A stretch of 64,000 nt of DNA, taken from the NCBI GenBank assembly GCA_028281285.1, contig JANQKF010000017.1:62001-126000 (forward strand). Reading direction: 5' to 3'. The position numbers were made by a program, and so were the translations under genes. Source of the DNA: Cyclobacteriaceae bacterium (GTDB lineage: Bacteria; Bacteroidota; Bacteroidia; Cytophagales; Cyclobacteriaceae). Below the pieces are notes generated by a model. It searched no databases and was not told the origin of the DNA. It saw nothing but the letters and a program-made list of their open reading frames with translations. This document shows, piece after piece, positions 62,371 to 64,000 of this stretch (position 1 is the stretch's first letter; each line of letters opens with the position of its first letter).

Positions 62371-63183
62371 ATGAGCAACCTGGTGCAACGTATTATTACG
62401 GCCGTATTGGGAGCAACAATTGTAATTGGCACAATTGTTTTTAGCGAGTGGACTTTTGCATTGATTATTCTCGGGATAATGATCCTTACTTTAAACGAGT
62501 TCTACACATTATCACATAAAAATGGCTACCACCCCTTTAGGCCTTGGGGATTACTATTCTCGGTAGGTTTGCTTGTATTAGTCTTTCTAAGCCAGAAAGG
62601 AGAAATTCCAGATCAGTGGCTTTGGGCTTTGCCCCCATTAGGAATGGCCTGCTTTATTCTACCACTCTACTCAAAACCTGAAGTTCATCCGATCAATTGT
62701 CTTGCGATTAGTCTTTTGGGGGTTGTCTACATTGCTCTTCCCTTTACCCTGTTGATATTCATTGCATACAATGGAGGCGCGTATGATTTCGATATAATTT
62801 TAGGGCTCATCCTTGCTCAGTGGGCCTCCGATTCCGGAGCATATATCGTTGGAAAGTCTATTGGCAAAACCAAATTGTTTGAAAGAGTCTCTCCAAATAA
62901 GACCTGGGAAGGGACGATTGGAGGAATCATCTTCGCGCTTGGCATGGTGTACGGATGGGGCCAATTTTTTGACTCACTCGATCTAATGCAGTGGCTAGGC
63001 CTGGGTTTAATTGTAGCGGTATTCGGCAGTCTTGGAGACCTTACCGAATCTCTTTTCAAAAGAACACTATCTGTAAAAGATTCTGGCACCGTACTCAAAG
63101 GACACGGTGGCTTCCTTGATAGATTTGACGGTTTGATCATGGCAATACCGTTTGCATTAGCTTACCTCAAGTTTATCGTTTGA
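62371..63183 (+). CDS. cdsA: phosphatidate cytidylyltransferase
   Basis: Makes CDP-diacylglycerol from phosphatidic acid and CTP, the branch-point of phospholipid synthesis, in the inner membrane. Length 270 aa with about eight helices. The CDS signature is present: 'SLFKRTLSVKDSG' followed by 'KGHGGFLDRFDGL'. An additional family phrase is 'WASDSGAYIVGKSIGKTK' with 'SPNKTWEGTIGG'. Third gene of the CPBP-DUF2007-cdsA operon. Confidence 0.97.
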   Translation: MSNLVQRIITAVLGATIVIGTIVFSEWTFALIILGIMILTLNEFYTLSHKNGYHPFRPWGLLFSVGLLVLVFLSQKGEIPDQWLWALPPLGMACFILPLYSKPEVHPINCLAISLLGVVYIALPFTLLIFIAYNGGAYDFDIILGLILAQWASDSGAYIVGKSIGKTKLFERVSPNKTWEGTIGGIIFALGMVYGWGQFFDSLDLMQWLGLGLIVAVFGSLGDLTESLFKRTLSVKDSGTVLKGHGGFLDRFDGLIMAIPFALAYLKFIV

Positions 63184-63231
63184 AATGGAAGAAACCTTAG
63201 ATTCTTGGATCGTATTACTTTAAATTTTCTT

Positions 63232-63239
63232 TAATTTTG
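63232..63239 (+). promoter_or_regulatory. candidate dehydrogenase promoter -7 element
   Basis: TAATTTTG matches TAnnTTTG, 32 bp before the ATG at 63272. A CTTGG (63204-63208) is a weak -33 candidate. Confidence 0.4.
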
Positions 63240-63271
63240 CCGGAACTTCGAAATCAACGAATACATCCCTT

Positions 63272-64000
63272 ATGGCATATATAGAGCCGGCTCCGATAAA
63301 GGATCGAGCGAATCCTTTTGAGTCAATGATGTCAAGATTTAACATTGCTGCAGAGGCACTAGGTCTGGACGAACAAATCTACAACGTGCTCAAGTCCCCT
63401 TCAAAGCAAGTTTCTGTCTCCCTTCCAATTACAATGGACGATGGATCGATCAAAGTATTTGAAGGACATCGTGTTGTTCATTCAAATATTCTGGGACCCT
63501 CTAAAGGAGGGGTGCGCTATGCGATGGACGTACACCTTGATGAGGTCAAGGCATTGGCCGCTTGGATGACCTGGAAGTGTGCTGTAGTGGATATTCCTTA
63601 CGGGGGTGCCAAAGGAGGTATTAAATGTAACCCACGAGAAATGTCAGCCGGTGAAATGGAACGACTGACAAGGGCTTATACACAGGCAATGTTGGATGTA
63701 TTCGGCCCTGATCGAGATATTCCAGCTCCTGACATGGGTACCGGTCCTCGTGAGATGGCCTGGATGATGGATGAATATTCAAGGGCTCATGGTACCACGG
63801 TGAACTCGATGGTCACCGGCAAGCCATTGGTTTTGGGAGGTTCACTTGGACGTGCTGAAGCCACTGGAAGGGGTGTAATGGTATCAGCATTGGCCTCAAT
63901 GGAAAAATCAAGAATCAACCCTTATCATGCAACTATTGCTGTTCAAGGGTTTGGAAATGTGGGTTCATTTGCCGCATTACTCTTAGAAGAAAGAGGATGT
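63272..64000 (+). CDS. Glu/Leu/Phe/Val dehydrogenase (3' end outside window)
   Basis: The first 243 codons of an NAD(P)-dependent amino acid dehydrogenase, cut by the window edge. It starts 'MAYIEPAPIKDRANPFESMM'. The dimerisation/catalytic domain has 'GPSKGGVRYAMDVHLDEVKA', 'MTWKCAVVDIPYGGAKGGI' (catalytic Lys in GGAKGG) and 'DIPAPDMGTGPREMAWMMDE'. The nucleotide-binding domain begins with 'AVQGFGNVGSFAALLLEERG' (GxGxxG). Likely glutamate dehydrogenase by similarity of the N-terminus; the substrate cannot be fixed without the rest. Own promoter, after the cdsA operon. Confidence 0.93.
   Translation, partial: MAYIEPAPIKDRANPFESMMSRFNIAAEALGLDEQIYNVLKSPSKQVSVSLPITMDDGSIKVFEGHRVVHSNILGPSKGGVRYAMDVHLDEVKALAAWMTWKCAVVDIPYGGAKGGIKCNPREMSAGEMERLTRAYTQAMLDVFGPDRDIPAPDMGTGPREMAWMMDEYSRAHGTTVNSMVTGKPLVLGGSLGRAEATGRGVMVSALASMEKSRINPYHATIAVQGFGNVGSFAALLLEERGC

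Overview
The window looks like a chromosomal segment from a free-living, probably marine member of the Bacteroidota, most likely order Cytophagales (inference). Reasons: two proteins end in type IX secretion (T9SS) type A sorting domains; several intergenic regions carry the Bacteroidota -7 element TAnnTTTG; and the gene families are typical of the phylum (LytS/LytTR pair, MacB/FtsX-like permease, BatD, a CxxC Nfu protein, a DUF4212 symporter pair, GH13/GH31 enzymes with an SLC45-type transporter). I see no phage, insertion sequence, CRISPR array, rRNA or tRNA.

Layout. 1-9.8 kb: an S41 peptidase lipoprotein, a LytS/LytTR two-component pair, a convergent acetate operon (DUF4212 small subunit, large symporter subunit, acs), and an ECF sigma factor coupled to a membrane protein with a beta-barrel-like C-terminus. 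9.8-19.6 kb: housekeeping genes (YdeI-like protein, ZIP transporter, ApbE, ruvB, a small tyrosine phosphatase, queG, batD-aroC, a dicarboxylate/amino-acid symporter, Nfu). 19.7-33.3 kb: a sugar-catabolism block of pfkA, two coupled GH13 amylases, a LacI-family regulator, GH31 alpha-glucosidase, a third GH13 enzyme, an SLC45-type sugar transporter and class II aldolase. The palindrome CAAACGTTTG lies upstream of both lacI and the GH31 gene, and a related site TTGCAAACGATTGCAA lies before pfkA. One LacI regulon may therefore span polymer cleavage, uptake and glycolysis. No SusC/SusD pair is present.

33.4-50.0 kb: one uninterrupted reading frame of about 5,500 codons encodes a giant secreted T9SS protein. 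It has an N-terminal beta-helix, then six six-bladed NHL propellers (36 blades), each inserted at the same point inside a cadherin/Ig-like (CADG/He_PIG type) domain. A long stalk of Ig and cadherin repeats and a sorting domain follow. This nested architecture is the most remarkable item in the window.

50.1-64.0 kb: an M28 peptidase / D-aminoacylase / TauE-type permease operon, a Crp/Fnr regulator with a possible Fnr-like box just downstream, DinB-like and NTF2-like proteins, a glycine-zipper miniprotein, an FtsX-type permease, an EEP-family hydrolase, an EamA transporter, dusB, a CPBP protease divergent from dusB across a perfect 16-bp palindrome, a DUF2007 protein, cdsA, and the 5' part of a Glu/Leu/Phe/Val dehydrogenase cut by the window edge.
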